Origin: Rallus limicola
Taxonomy: Eukaryota; Chordata; Aves; Gruiformes; Rallidae
Assembly: GCA_022605955.1 (NCBI GenBank)
Contig: JAKCOZ010000007.1
Span: 36,806,991-36,870,990, forward strand
DNA length: 64,000 nucleotides
Direction of reading: 5' to 3'
How positions within the stretch are numbered: position 1 is the stretch's first letter; each line of letters starts with the position of its first letter. Shown here piece after piece: positions 10,877-20,900 of the stretch. The translations under genes and the position numbers were made by a program. Below the pieces are notes generated by a model. The model did no database searches, had not been told where the DNA came from, and saw only the letters and a list, made by a program, of their open reading frames with translations.

Positions 10877-11129
10877 TGCTGTCTTCTGCACGACAGTCGA
10901 TCCCGTCCGGGTGAAGCGACACAGGGAACCTCCCAGCCCCTGGGCCCAGCAATACTAACATCAATATGAGGATATTGCAAATGGCGTTTATTTACATTAA
11001 GACAACAGCTTATATAGGCTCCCAGCTTCGTTACCACCCAGTGCCCCCGTTACCTCTCGCGGGAGAGGAGAGGTCAAGGTGCCCTAACTTCCCGTACAGC
11101 CCGTGATCTTCCGGACGCAGTTCCCTACA
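10877..11129 (-). repeat. 5' LTR of the provirus
   Basis: This is the upstream LTR in element sense, 253 bp, TG at 11129 to CA at 10877, and identical to the 3' LTR at every base. The U3 promoter region is 11129-10986 and R/U5 follows from 10985. Because the promoter and R are intact and unmutated, transcription initiation from this LTR is plausible. Confidence 0.97.
11010..11016 (-). promoter_or_regulatory. TATA box of the 5' LTR
   Basis: TATATAA on the minus strand lies about 25-30 bases upstream of the predicted cap site at 10985 (start of GCCATTTGC). The spacing and the match to the alpharetroviral LTR plan support its role. The equivalent in the 3' LTR is 7687-7693. Confidence 0.85.
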
Positions 11130-11135
11130 CAGATC
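11130..11135. repeat. Target-site duplication (right copy) of the provirus
   Basis: The hexamer cagatc follows the right LTR immediately and equals 7548-7553. Removing the element and one copy would give the empty-site sequence gtgacagatccattgac. Confidence 0.95.
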
Positions 11136-13719
11136 CATTGACAATCTTGCAAAAGCAGATTAATGAATAGGAGAACCAGAGTTACAAAAGCAGGTGCAAA
11201 GCTAAAATTCCAGAAAATGCACAAAATCACAAGGGCTAAAATACATAGGAGCTACTGTTCCCTGGAAGTTGGAAGTCTAGACCAGTTCAAATAAATGATT
11301 GTTTCAAGAAATCCCTCTATTCTCCAGCCTCCAAGAGCGTCTCCAGCAGGTTCATTGCTGTCTAAATGGATGTCCCTGGAAACTAATCCATTAGTCAGAT
11401 GGATCTCTACACCACATTGAAGGCAAATGCCAGGACAGTGCATGTGACGGGACATCAGCCAAAAGTGTGCTCCTGATAGCAGGGTACTGACCCTGAGCCA
11501 ATACTTCCATCCTGCACGAAGTTTCTGGACTCTTAGCAAATCAGAATTAACCGAATTTGCCATTGCATAGCTTTTGCACAGGGACTGACTCATCTTTTCC
11601 ATGCAACTGCCTACAATATACCACACAGACACCCTCTGACATCTTAGGGACCTCTCAGTGTCCCACACTTTCAGAGCAACCACAGTGTAAGTTTAATCTC
11701 TCCTCCACTTTGCCTGGAAGAAGTAGGAGGGAAGAGCCACATCTCCTTAGGCCATGAGGGGTTTCGCAAGGTTTCCTTCTGAAAGAATGGGTCTCACAGT
11801 TTCACTCACTGCCTTCTTTGTGATGAATGGTGGATTTCAAGCATTTCCATCTTTCCCCCAAGTAAAGAGGCTTATTTTTCCTTATGTCTCCTATAAAAGG
11901 TAATGGCAAGGGATGGGCTCTTTTCATGCTTTGCTCTCAGTCTCTGATCATCAGTGCTTGTTGAGAAGGTCTGGCAGATGGACCTTTGATGTGCTGTATC
12001 TGACAGCCAACTTTGCCCAAGCCCTGCTCAGAATCTCATCAGTCCTCACTCAGGGCACAGAGCTGTGCCAGCTGCTGCAGCATGGCCTGCAAGACACAAA
12101 AACACTGATTGAGATTAAATAATATAATATATGAATAGATGGACAGGGGTGATATTTAAGTTCTTTGAGTGGCATAAATCTGCAGAGATGCTTCAGACTC
12201 AGGTTTTATTTCTTTGGTCTCTTCCAAATGCTGTAAGGAGGATTTTGCAGGGAAAATGCTGCTTTGGACATGTTAAAGGTGTAAAGAGTAGAAGGAGGAG
12301 GGTGGAGATACTTCTGCTTTGGAGATGTTGTTGCTGCTGTCTTGCATTCCCTGTAGGGATTCAGGAAAATGTTGGTGGTCCCTGACTAGTTTTCTGGAAG
12401 CAGACAGGAATTTATTTGGTGCAGCACTAAGTATTTGATTTAGCCTATGCTCCATTATACTCGAAATGGGATTTCTTAATGTTTCCTGCATTAGAAAGTA
12501 TTTTTATGGCAGTCAGCAGAAGAGAATAAAGCTGTGATTGCACTGATAGCCTCTAGCAAATAGCATTGCTTTGCTAAGCGTAAGAAGAGGTCTCTTCTTT
12601 TTTCCTTAGGTGAACAATTCTTTTTTTGAAAGATGAAACACCTGACTACTAAGCTAGCAGAAATGTCCAGCTGCAGATCTGAACATTATGATACGTTTAT
12701 TGTCTAAAACACCTTGTGGTCTGCCAGAGAGTGCCACCTTTCTCTGTGGCCTGAAGTCAGCTAATTCATAATCATGAAATAGTAGCAACGTGCTTGGGGC
12801 TTGTCATTTCATATTATATAGAAATAAAGATAAGCAAGTGGATGGTATTCAGGAAGTCAGAGAGTAACATTAATTTCATAATCACATAAAAACACACCTT
12901 TGTGGATGCATACTCTTCAGAGATTAAGATATTTGTATAGGAAATTAAGAGAGTGGAAGAATTGTTAGCTTGCTGCTCTACCTTTTTCCAAGACAAGATA
13001 ATTGGTTCCTGTGTGTTTTTAAATATTTCCATATAAGGGAGGGGAAAAGGTTCATCTCTTCTCTTGGGAGAGACTTCATCTTTCCAATGGATCTCAGGCA
13101 GAAGATTTGTAATCTTTAAGAATGTCACCCTTAGGTTATAAAGTTAATTTATTTGTGCCCCCTAATTACATATGAGATGTGCTCAGTTTACAAGTTAAAA
13201 CCTGGGATTTTTTTTTGGTTTTGTTGTTGTTGCTGTTTTTTTTTAAAGATGCTGGCTTTGCAAACTCTTCCTAGAACTAGAAAATAAACAGTATTTTCTG
13301 CTTCCAGTGCTATTCTAGGTATATAAATTTCTCAGGGTGTAAGAGAAAGTTATTTCATTGCCAAAATGGGAAGCATGATAAAGTCCTGTTTACCTTCAGG
13401 TTAGTGGCAATGGTTTCGTAAAGCTAACTAGAGAAAAAGTGACATCATAACACAGATCCTCTGAACTACTATAAGCTACAACAACTGCCCAGAGACATGT
13501 GCTGTTATCATGTTATGCTAACAGACATTGAAGTCCTAAACTACTTTGGTCCAAAATAACATAACTCTGCATATTTCATTAAAAGAGATCTTATTTTTCT
13601 GCAGCTGAGCATCTGGCCTTGTGAGCTGATTTCATGTTTCCAGCTGGAATTATTATTTCTTTGGCTGTGGGAAGATACATCCCATATTTATGCTCAAATC
13701 AAGAATGTCGGACTCAATG
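11136..13719. other. Single-copy non-coding DNA, no gene recognised
   Basis: There is no recognisable repeat or exon. A 143-codon minus-strand frame (11252-11683) is the longest; its translation has no domain I can name and no flanking splice or promoter context. A T-rich patch with a GTTGTT run lies near 13207-13245. Positions 13570-13680 look regulatory-like in composition but are unsupported. Confidence 0.55.
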
Positions 13720-13763
13720 ATTTTATATATATATATATATTTATGTATTTATATATATAAAAT
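13720..13763. repeat. AT microsatellite with self-complementary ends
   Basis: The run starts attttatatatata (13720-13733), passes a central ttatgtat, and ends tatatatataaaat (13750-13763). The two ends are exact reverse complements over 14 bases, so the tract can fold into a hairpin. It is probably a slippage-prone dinucleotide repeat. Confidence 0.9.
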
Positions 13764-14280
13764 AAATCCTGAGTGCTATTGAACATCTTTGTGCTACATA
13801 AATATTCTGATAGACTTGAACAAACCACCAAAATACTAGACTAACTTTCAGTGTGATTTAATTTTTGGGATGTATTTCCCCTCTATCATGTTAGCTGAGG
13901 AATCTGGAGAAAGCATTGGCAGGAGATATGAATTCTCAGAAATTCTCATCTGGGAATGGTCATCTCAGATTAGCATTAATAAATGGGGTGGAACATTGGC
14001 TGACCGGTGAGTTGTGATAAGGCTAACTATTTTCCTCACCCTTCTAAAAGCTGGCTTCAGTCATCTTCCTCAGTCTGCCAGGTGCAATTAGAAGAGAGAA
14101 AAAGATAAATATAATTGCTGCTGAGGCTTGATTCCAACATTGGTAGACACAGAAAATACCTATTTCTCTGTAATGATGAATTTGTCAGCAGATCTGGGCC
14201 ATGAATGATAAGGTCATAGGGTCCCTTCAATGAGCTGAAGTTGTCCCTTAGTTTGTCTGGAAGTAAAGGAAGTTCATTGA

Positions 14281-14380
14281 AGGTTTTGGGTTGGAGGTGA
14301 CCTTAAATATAATTTATTTCCAACCCCCCTGTCATGGGGAGGGACACCCTCCACTAGACTAAGTTGGCATGTTCTTCAGA
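14281..14380 (-). repeat. CR1 LINE 3'-end fragment
   Basis: The plus strand contains the familiar reverse-oriented CR1 3' untranslated words: gggttgga..tgacctt, ccaacccccctgtcatggg and agggacaccctccactaga. The octamer tail is missing or decayed. The copy is strongly 5'-truncated and noticeably diverged. DNA on either side (13764-14280 and 14381-14754) shows nothing recognisable. Confidence 0.75.
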
Positions 14381-14754
14381 ATCTGTTGTGAGTAATAGTG
14401 TTTTATTTCCCCACCTGAAATTCATAGTTCAGCCTGACCTGGGAAAATCCATATTGTCCATTTGAGGTTTAAAGCTTGAGGAAGGGCAGCAGGCATCAGG
14501 TACACAGTGACATTTTGACATTTTCACAGGGCTCCTCCCTTTATATTTGAAAAAAAGAAAGATACTTCTACTTGCATTTGTGGCTGCTTGATGGTTGTTT
14601 TATAAACTGAATAGATAGCCTTGCTGAAAGCTTGACATAGAGGGGTCAACACATCCCTCCTGCATTGCTACTACCTACTAGTCCATGCTGGGCATGTTGC
14701 TTCCTTTGTTTTTCTACTGACATGTTTTTAAACTAATGACTTGCAAACACATAT

Positions 14755-15340
14755 GGCCAGGTCTAGTGCTTTTGTTTGGGACAGAGTTAAATTTCTTCAT
14801 AGTATCTGGTATGGAGCTATGTTTTGTATTTGTGCTGAAAACAATGCTGATAACACAGAGATGTTTTCACTCCTGCTGACCAGAGTTTACACAGAACCAA
14901 GACCTTTTCTGCTCCCCACCCCACCAGTGAGTAGGCTGGGGGTGCATAACAGGTTGGGAGAGGACTCATCTGGGACTGCTGACCCTAACTGACCAAAGGG
15001 ATATTCCATACTGTATGACATCATGCTCAGTATATAAAGCTGGAGGAAGAAGTAGTAAGGGGGAAGATGTTCAGCATCATGGTGTTTGTCTTTCCAAGTT
15101 ACTGTTATGCATGATGGACCCCTGCTTTCCTGGAGATGGCTAAACACCTGTCTGCCCATGGGAAGCAGGGAATTAATTCCTTGCTTTGTCTTCCTTGTGT
15201 GCATGCTGTTTCCATTCCCTATTAAATTACCTTTATCTCAACTCACAATTTTCTTTTTCACTCTTCCAATTCTCTCCCCATCCCACTGGAGTGGGTGAGT
15301 GGCTGCGTGGTGTTTATCTTCCAGCTGGGGTTAAACCACA
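14755..15340 (+). mobile_element. Solo LTR of an avian ERVL-type endogenous retrovirus
   Basis: The sequence follows a widespread avian LTR pattern: tttgtttgggacagagtt near its start, gctgataacacagagatg, gaccaaagggatattcc, gacatcatgctcagtatataaagctgg, a coding-free R/U5 part with attaaa, and the ending ctggggttaaaccaca. The TATA box TATATAA is at 15031-15037 and the ATTAAA signal at 15221-15226. No internal retroviral sequence adjoins it, so it is a solo LTR left by recombination. No clear target duplication could be identified, and the 5' edge is approximate. Related copies lie at 56541-57117 (minus) and 59035-59440 (decayed, plus). Confidence 0.85.
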
Positions 15341-17897
15341 AAGCCAGGTTACTTCTACAGGCGTATCCGGATCTGTTTATAAGCAATAGGCAAGAGCAGC
15401 AGCTTCCTGTGACCAAATGTCCTTAATTTTGCCCATGACTCATTTGCTTTGGCAGCATCTGGAGCAGTAAACTAGCTCTATGGACACTTCAAGTGATTGA
15501 TCTGAATTACAGAAAAAGCATGGCAGAGGGGGAGAAAAAGTCAAGCGCTGCACCTTGCCTGATTTATGGCTGTGAAGCCAGTGCCCTCTGCAGCAGAAAG
15601 TGGAGAGATGAAGATCTACAACCACCTACGTTATCACCCAAGGAGCGGAGAGAGATGGCTCACATTTTATTCTAGCTGGCAGACACACAAAAGAGGCCTC
15701 TTCTCTCACCTCCTCCCTAACCCTCTGCCTTGCTCTGCCTTTTGATGCTATAATGACTGCAGCGATGTACCGGAGAACACAAACGATGAAGTCTGGTGGT
15801 GACCAGAGTCCCCAGCTCCCCCAGGGCAGCAGTTTCAGCATGATGTAGATTCCACTTTTTTTTTTTTTTTTTTTTAAAAAGATTGTAGTACATGACATTC
15901 AGAGAAATAATAACCTATATAAAGACAAAACCCAGCATGCTGTGATTGTTGGCACCTGATCTGCCTCATACATGGGGAATTAGTTTCTGACATCCCTTGG
16001 CTTCTGTGACAGCAGATTGGATCAATTTTACCTTGGGGTACAATTTTCAGCAAAATTTGAGATTTCTGCATCTTTATTTTTGTTGCAGTCTTCCAGATTG
16101 TATTTTGGGGCTTTGAAGACCAAAGAAGGGTATTTCTGAGGAAAGGAGTGTGCCTCCTTTCATATGCAGATTAATTGTCTTATTATTCAAGGAGAAACCT
16201 CATGAACTGTGAAGTTTACAGTTCAGATTTTTTTTATTTTTATAGCTATCAATATTTGCATGAAATATGTAAAACCTGAGAAATGTTGATACTTTAAGAA
16301 CAGTTAAAGTATGACAGCTATATAAGAGACAGATTACAACTGTCCTACTCCCAGCTCATTGTGGAACTGAGTGTTGCAGAAACAGCTCAGAAATGACCAG
16401 ACAGAGCCGGAGGAGGACACTCATCCACTCGGACAGAATCCTAATTGCACGGTGAATGTGGGGGTGGGCTCTCCAAACAGGGAGGGTTGTTAAGGAGCAC
16501 CTTGAAAGTGAAAAAAATTTTTACATCCATGAAGAAGACAGACAGAAGCCTATACGCAATGTCAGGAAGACCACTGTGGGTGTATGCATGGGGGTGTGTG
16601 TATGTAAGGGGTCAGATGGTGTTAAAGCAACTTTGTGCTAGCAGCCTTTGAGAAGAGTCCTTCTTGCAGGCCTCCTCTGAGTCTGGGGCTCTTCCAGACA
16701 GTCTGTTTACCACATGCTGCAAGCACCACCACTGCTTTCCTACCCCACAGCCAAGGTGAATGGGGTGCCATGGCTCAGGCTGTTTGGTTGCATGTGTGAC
16801 TGTTGGGTGAGAAGTCTTGTGGTGCTGCCCTCTAAGTGAATGCGATGCCATCCTTATGGAGGGGACCGTGGAAAAGATCAATTTTAACATTAGCTGCAGT
16901 AGTGGCACAACGAGCTTTATAAAATCTGCGCAGTTAATTCTCCCGTGAGACTGAAACCAGTCATGGTCTTTTTAGGGGGAGAGGGTAAAGCCAGGGGGGA
17001 ATGCATTTACTTGGTTTTAATGGAGTAGTTTTTCAATCACTTAGATCTCAGCAGGCTGTAAAAGAGAAAAACAATGGTATTAAGGCACTACATGGATCTG
17101 CTGTATTACATTGACCCAAATTCTATATCTTTATAAAGCTGCAACAAATGGGAGCTCCAACAAGGAATACATTCCCCCATGTCTGTAATATTTTTCTTTT
17201 TTTTTTTTTTCCTCTTTTTTTTTTCTTCTTTTTCTTTTTCCCATCTGTGTCTGCAAGTATGGCTCATTCAACAGCTGGTGAGGTAGTTATTATTAACGTG
17301 AAAGAGAGCTGAAGTAGTTTACTGGAAAGCCTGTCTTACAGCAAATGCAAAGCAAAGGTTTAGGTGAATCAATTTGCTGTTATTATTGTGTCCTTACATG
17401 GTCTCCAGCAGAAAGCTCTGTCGAATTTACAGCTACATTTTGTATCACTTTGAAGTATTAACTACTTAATTCTACTGGTGCTGCTGCCGATGATAAACCA
17501 GATGTTTTATCGTGGGCTGCGGTGTGGATTCTTAGAGGTACTTATGTGCCAGTTCTATTCATTTCCGCAGGAGCTGGGCTTATCTGCTCAGCTGTAACCA
17601 GAAAATGTATATGGAGCACTTTGAGTTCAAACTGCTGCCAAGTTTTTTTATTTTAACCTGCATCTTGCATTAGTGGATGTTTTCCCTTTATGACTTATAC
17701 CTTAGACTCCTGGGACTATTGGAAAATCAACACCCAACTTTCATTGCTCCCCTCACTTTTCAGGGTTTTTTAAAATGCATTTAAATAACAGGAGGCAAAG
17801 TTGTAACTACCTTTATGGAGTCATCATTGTTGTTTTGTTCCACTGTCTTCCATGGAAGATTAAATCAGCTAAGGAACCTGAGGATATGTTAATAGCC
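15341..17897. other. Single-copy non-coding DNA with T tracts; candidate conserved block at its 3' end
   Basis: No exon is recognised. A pure T run lies at about 15857-15875 and a pyrimidine-rich tract at about 17193-17240. The part from 17240 to 17700 is free of repeats, dense in transcription-factor-like words (homeodomain ATTA cores, a GCAAATGCAAAGCAAAGG stretch) and keeps some CpGs. It looks like a conserved non-coding element, but that is an impression, not a test. Confidence 0.5.
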
Positions 17898-17971
17898 AAA
17901 AATCCCAAACAAACTGAAGAGTGCATTCTAGACTGACCTCATACCTTGGGTCTTGTTTGTTTGGGATTTTT
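17898..17971. repeat. Inverted repeat, 17-bp perfect arms, 40-base spacer
   Basis: The left arm aaaaatcccaaacaaac (17898-17914) is the exact reverse complement of gtttgtttgggattttt (17955-17971). A two-base bulge would allow four more pairs on the loop side. Either strand as RNA could form a long stem-loop. I do not recognise the sequence. Confidence 0.9.
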
Positions 17972-20900
17972 CTACATTAATCTTGATAATGGATATTAGT
18001 AATTAGAAATTAAATTGTTTTTAACTTAAAACATTACTATTGAACTTTTTTCAATGTTTGCCCTTAAACAAAAAGTTTTAATTAAAAAAATAATCACAAA
18101 AATGCTAAAAAAAATTAAAATTCTATATTTTCCACTTTGGAAATATTTACTGTTGCATGTAGCAATGTTTAGTAATGTTTTAAATAGTCCTCTATGATAT
18201 TTTTTTCATCCACATTTTAGTAGATTTATTTCAAATATATCAGATATGAACTAGGGTCCTTTAGCTCAAGTTATTTGCATTGAAGAACTATGAGAATTTA
18301 TTTGGACTGGCCTGGGGAGAGGTGATTTTTTTTTTTTTAATTTTTAAATGTGTCTTACTGTAAATTCCTATACATGCAGAGCTAGGGCACAGGTAATGCT
18401 TATTCTTGTTTGCCTTGGGCAGACTTAATATTCACATATGCTCTACACAGACAGAAGATCAAAAAAAATATGTCAAAAGGAGAAAAAACCCCACAGGATT
18501 TAGGATTTAAGATGTCCATTTTGTAAATGGACAACACTCAAGTGAATGACAAGCCTTCTGATTCAAGACAGTGATGAACTTCTGATGCTCAGGATTGTTT
18601 TCAGGCAAGTTCTTAACTTTGAAGCTGGCCCTGCTTTGCATATGAGAATGGAGTAGATGAATTCTGGAGGTCCCTTTATATCAACATTATTCTTGTGGTT
18701 CACAGTTTTGTATCAGAGCCAGTGAGGAAGCCCTCTTCCCAAGAAGAAGAGACTACGTGCAACTTACTGTGTACTTCCAAGACCTAAAAAGTTGGAGGAA
18801 AGAAAAATGCTGTTTTAAAATCAACTTTTCCCCCATCTCTTGGGTCTAAAAGCACTGACAGCTTTGATTTTGGGGCTTAAATTATATCACAGCGGCTGTT
18901 GAAAGCTGCAGACTGAAACGTCAGTGTTGCTGGAATACAATAGCAGTGCGCCAGTAAATATCTCCGGATTTAGCTCTCGTGTACTCTTTTTTTATTTAGT
19001 ATTCCATCAATAACTTTGTTGTACATGCTTTTGCACAGATAGTTCCTTACTTTCAAAGTGGTTTAACTGCCTAGCAACCTTATAAAAATAAACTTCAGTG
19101 TTCTGTAGTAACAGCTGAAAACAGTGTAGCTTACATGAATGTGACTGCAGTGTTTTGAAGGGTAATGACTTAAATGCCCTGGCCCCCTTTTATTTCCCCT
19201 TTTGTAAGAATAAATTCTAAGCAGGGGCAACATTTCTAAGGACTTAATTAAGCTAATTTATAAAGAATAAAATAAAATATGGCTTTTAAGTAGATCATCC
19301 CACTTAAATGGTGACTTTCAAAGACATCAGTAAGAGCAGGTTGTCCACGCATTCTTTGTGCCTTTGAAAATGTTGTTTTCTTCCCAGGAGAAGTAGTAAA
19401 TTGAAGCCTTCTGGGAAAAAAAACCAACAACCAAACAAAACAACAACAACAACAAAAAACCCAAAACAAAACAACCAACCATAAACTGCTATGCGTTTAT
19501 CTCACTCAGCCCCCAGAAACGTAGATGGCTGTTCTAGCGTGAATGACATATCCAGACTTACAAAGATTTAAGTGTGAAGCTGCAAACACTTATTACCAAT
19601 TTCAGGGCTTACTACTCTGAGTAGTTCCACACAGTAGTATCATATTTATTATTTCCAAGGAGAAAAGATGTGCCAAGTAGTTTCTAGAAGATTATTCTTA
19701 GGTGAAAATTTGGTATTGCAGAGGTGACTGTACGCTGTGTAGGAAGATAATTCCTGAACAAGAGACTCACTGAGGTGTTTGTTCATTTGTAAGCATGGAA
19801 TAAGGTCAAATGAAATTAAAATTAGACACATATTATTCAGGATTTTATTGTGAAACTTGTGATACTGAAGGGCTACCAGAGGGAACTGATCACCTCACTG
19901 TCATTTGCAATGTTTTATTCTCTGTCTCACACTTACAGAAACAAAACTCACAACTGTGACCTGAAAAAGTGACAAAGGAGCAAAATGACCCTCATGCTGT
20001 GATCCCTGTCAGCTCAGAGGATAGCTGGTTGATAGATAAGACTTTCAACCCATGTCTCAGAGATTGAAGTATGCTATATCTTTCTTTCACTGATTGCATG
20101 TTTTTATTGCAATAATTTAAAAGAAGTTTTAATGCTCTGGGGAAAAAATAAAATCAGCCCTTTTTTGGCAGATGTTTCTTTCCACTAAGGATTCAGCCTC
20201 TTACCCATGACAGTTGCCAGAATGTCAATGACTTAGACCCTGGAAGAGAGCAACTCCATCCTTGCACTCCTGAAGTGCAGTCATGGAGCAAACTGTACAT
20301 CAAAGCTGAATACTTATTTTCAGGAACAGTGTTAGTAAGGGGTCTCTGGGCCCCTGTAAGCACTGTCGGTTCACCCTGCATTTGCAATCAGAAAGTCAGA
20401 AAGCACTTAGGCATCTTGTCCTTATCCACAGTGAGACATCTTCCAACCCTGACAGACCCTTCTCAGAGGATTTTTTTTTTATGGGATTTCCTTGCATTAT
20501 AAAAATAACTGACCTTGTCAGTTACTTAGGGGGTATTTTGGTTTTGTTTATATATAGCATCAAAATAAAGCATTACTTCCCCATGAGTTGGGTGAGCACT
20601 ACCATCTCTTTCTAATTGGAAAACCTCCTGCAAGAGCTCAAAAATACATTTCAAAAAAAGCTATTTTTACATTATCAAAAGAAAGAAACAACAGCTTGAA
20701 TTAGTAATTAGAAATAATAAAATATAGCAAAGGTGAAGTCAGCCATGAAAGACAAATTTTGCTCTTTGTAGTGTGTGTGATCAGTCAGGTTTGTACATGT
20801 CATACCATTAAGAGTCTTTTACAAGGAAAAAAACTACAACAAGAACCAAAGGGTTTGATCATAACTTGAAATTGTAACACTGTAAATCAGGCACAAAAAT

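Larger units (their letters stand above)
7548..11135 (-). mobile_element. Defective alpharetrovirus-like endogenous provirus (non-autonomous), minus strand
   Basis: The provirus is 3.58 kb with its target duplications. Read on the minus strand the order is: 5' LTR (11129-10877), a two-base spacer, a tRNA-Trp-type primer-binding site, a short leader, an MA-like gag frame, a truncated RT remnant, a C-rich tract, a long A-rich tract, about 1.4 kb of unassigned sequence, a polypurine tract and the 3' LTR (7806-7554). The two LTRs match at all 253 positions, so the insertion is recent. The PBS, the short R region beginning GCCATTT and the 6-bp duplication together indicate the alpharetrovirus (avian leukosis-like) lineage. 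Capsid, nucleocapsid, protease, RNase H, integrase and recognisable env are absent. The element cannot encode its own replication machinery but keeps the cis signals needed to be packaged and copied by a helper. It is CpG-richer than its flanks. It resembles in kind the short defective avian retroelements known from galliform birds, though I cannot assign it to a named family. Confidence 0.95.

Noticed and set aside
11252..11683. 143-codon minus-strand open frame beside the provirus, with a GGWRIEG word faintly like a lamin-tail segment
   Set aside because: The resemblance is limited to a few residues. There is no surrounding domain pattern and no exon boundary, so it is most likely random.
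19418..19480. Possible CRISPR-like or tandem array of caa words
   Set aside because: It is a simple CAA/AAAC low-complexity patch without regular spacers, and the genome is vertebrate.
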